From: Sipunculus nudus
Taxonomy: Eukaryota > Annelida > Sipuncula > Golfingiida > Sipunculidae
Length of the DNA: 64,000 nucleotides
NCBI GenBank assembly: GCA_026874595.1
Contig: CM049307.1
Coordinates: 77,600,643-77,664,642 of the forward strand
Reading direction: 5' to 3'
The translations under genes were made by a program, and so were the position numbers. Numbering within the stretch: the first letter of the stretch is position 1; each line of letters begins with the position of its first letter. Under the pieces are notes generated by a model. The model was given only the letters and a program-made list of their open reading frames with translations. It was not told the origin of the DNA and did no database searches. This document shows positions 63,714-64,000 of this stretch, in pieces.

Positions 63714-64000
63714 ATGCATTCGCTCTCAGCCGACGACCAGTTAACCAGCAGGTTGTGCGACAAGAACGAAATGACATATCTGATGGACAATTTGATGGGT
63801 CACGCGGAGCTACTTTTGAAGAAGATCAAAGTCCTTGACGACAGATCAACTGATGTATTTCCCAGATCGTGGCAGTGCGTGGAACTGGTTGACGGCGTGG
63901 ACCCGTGGCCACCCAGCCTCTGCTTGAGTATGATAACTGATATCGGGAGAGGGTACGGGATCACACTTGATGAGGCTACTTTGACGGCTGTGTATAAAAC
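63714..64000 (+). CDS. partial gene running off the right edge
   Basis: Ninety-five codons open to the window end, starting MHSLSADDQLTSRLCDKNE. Predicted helical at the start (MDNLMGHAELLLKKIKVLDD) and then mixed, with SWQCVELVDGVDPWPP. The ATG sits immediately after a splice acceptor, as in the plus-strand unit at 7.5-18.4 kb. This suggests another leader-spliced gene whose leader lies upstream. No family is recognised. Confidence 0.65.
   Translation, partial: MHSLSADDQLTSRLCDKNEMTYLMDNLMGHAELLLKKIKVLDDRSTDVFPRSWQCVELVDGVDPWPPSLCLSMITDIGRGYGITLDEATLTAVYK

Noticed and set aside
1-64000. Core herpesvirus or other virus hallmark genes (polymerase, terminase, major capsid, packaging ATPase)
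   Set aside because: I looked for their motifs in the supported proteins and found none, so the virus family is left as a guess.

Overview
This is eukaryotic DNA of a virus-like kind. It contains GT-AG introns, TATA boxes placed about 32 bases before ATG, AATAAA signals and RNA polymerase III tRNA genes. It has no bacterial operons or Shine-Dalgarno sites. Coding density is uneven. Most genes are short, fast-evolving, mostly intronless members of tandem families, and few have a recognisable fold. The recognisable ones are apoptosis and ubiquitin parts: a spliced BIR-BIR-UBA-RING inhibitor of apoptosis (IAP), several CARD-only proteins, two CARD-RING proteins and other RING proteins. This mix fits a large DNA virus of an aquatic invertebrate, or such a virus sitting in its host genome. 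Malacoherpesvirus-like DNA of molluscs and lancelets is my best guess. I see no capsid, terminase, protease or polymerase gene here, so the assignment is inference only.

Layout. 1-4.7 kb: three minus-strand copies of a large two-repeat zinc-ribbon protein, two with clear TATA boxes. 5-7.5 kb: non-coding, with a tRNA-like relic, a CRE+TATA promoter, an ATG-free leader exon ending in a splice donor, and five matching hairpins. 7.5-18.4 kb: a plus-strand series of helical proteins, a zinc-ribbon protein, a retropepsin-like pair, a RING protein and a small basic protein. Almost every ORF has a 3' splice site directly before its ATG. An array of AGTACA-loop hairpins and an opposing CRE+TATA promoter lie inside it. 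19.7-29.7 kb: the mirror image on the minus strand, with one CRE+TATA promoter, an ATG-free leader with a donor, and a chain of ORFs each behind its own acceptor. 30.7-32.4 kb: a 524-residue protein of unknown role with a probable short first coding exon. 32.4-41 kb: AT-rich repetitive DNA without genes.

41-55 kb is an apoptosis/ubiquitin island: a RING-like protein, a zinc-ribbon protein, the five-exon IAP, a caspase-9-like CARD protein, an acidic repeat protein, a CARD-RING protein, four CARD-only genes (three in a recent tandem triplication), and a CARD-CARD-RING protein. 55.8-58.2 kb holds a 794-residue protein with a structured N-terminal half and a long disordered tail. 59.1-62.5 kb is a giant imperfect inverted repeat with arms of about 1.7 kb. 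Its core is a 105-bp tandem array of nested GC palindromes, and its left arm alone carries a tRNA-Asn gene. A last plus-strand gene, again directly behind a splice acceptor, runs off the right end.

How it may work together (inference): two transcription units, each with one CRE-controlled promoter, could make many proteins by joining one leader to alternative acceptors, in the manner of adenovirus late genes. The 41-54 kb island could block host CARD-dependent cell death with decoy CARDs and CARD- or BIR-targeted ubiquitin ligases.
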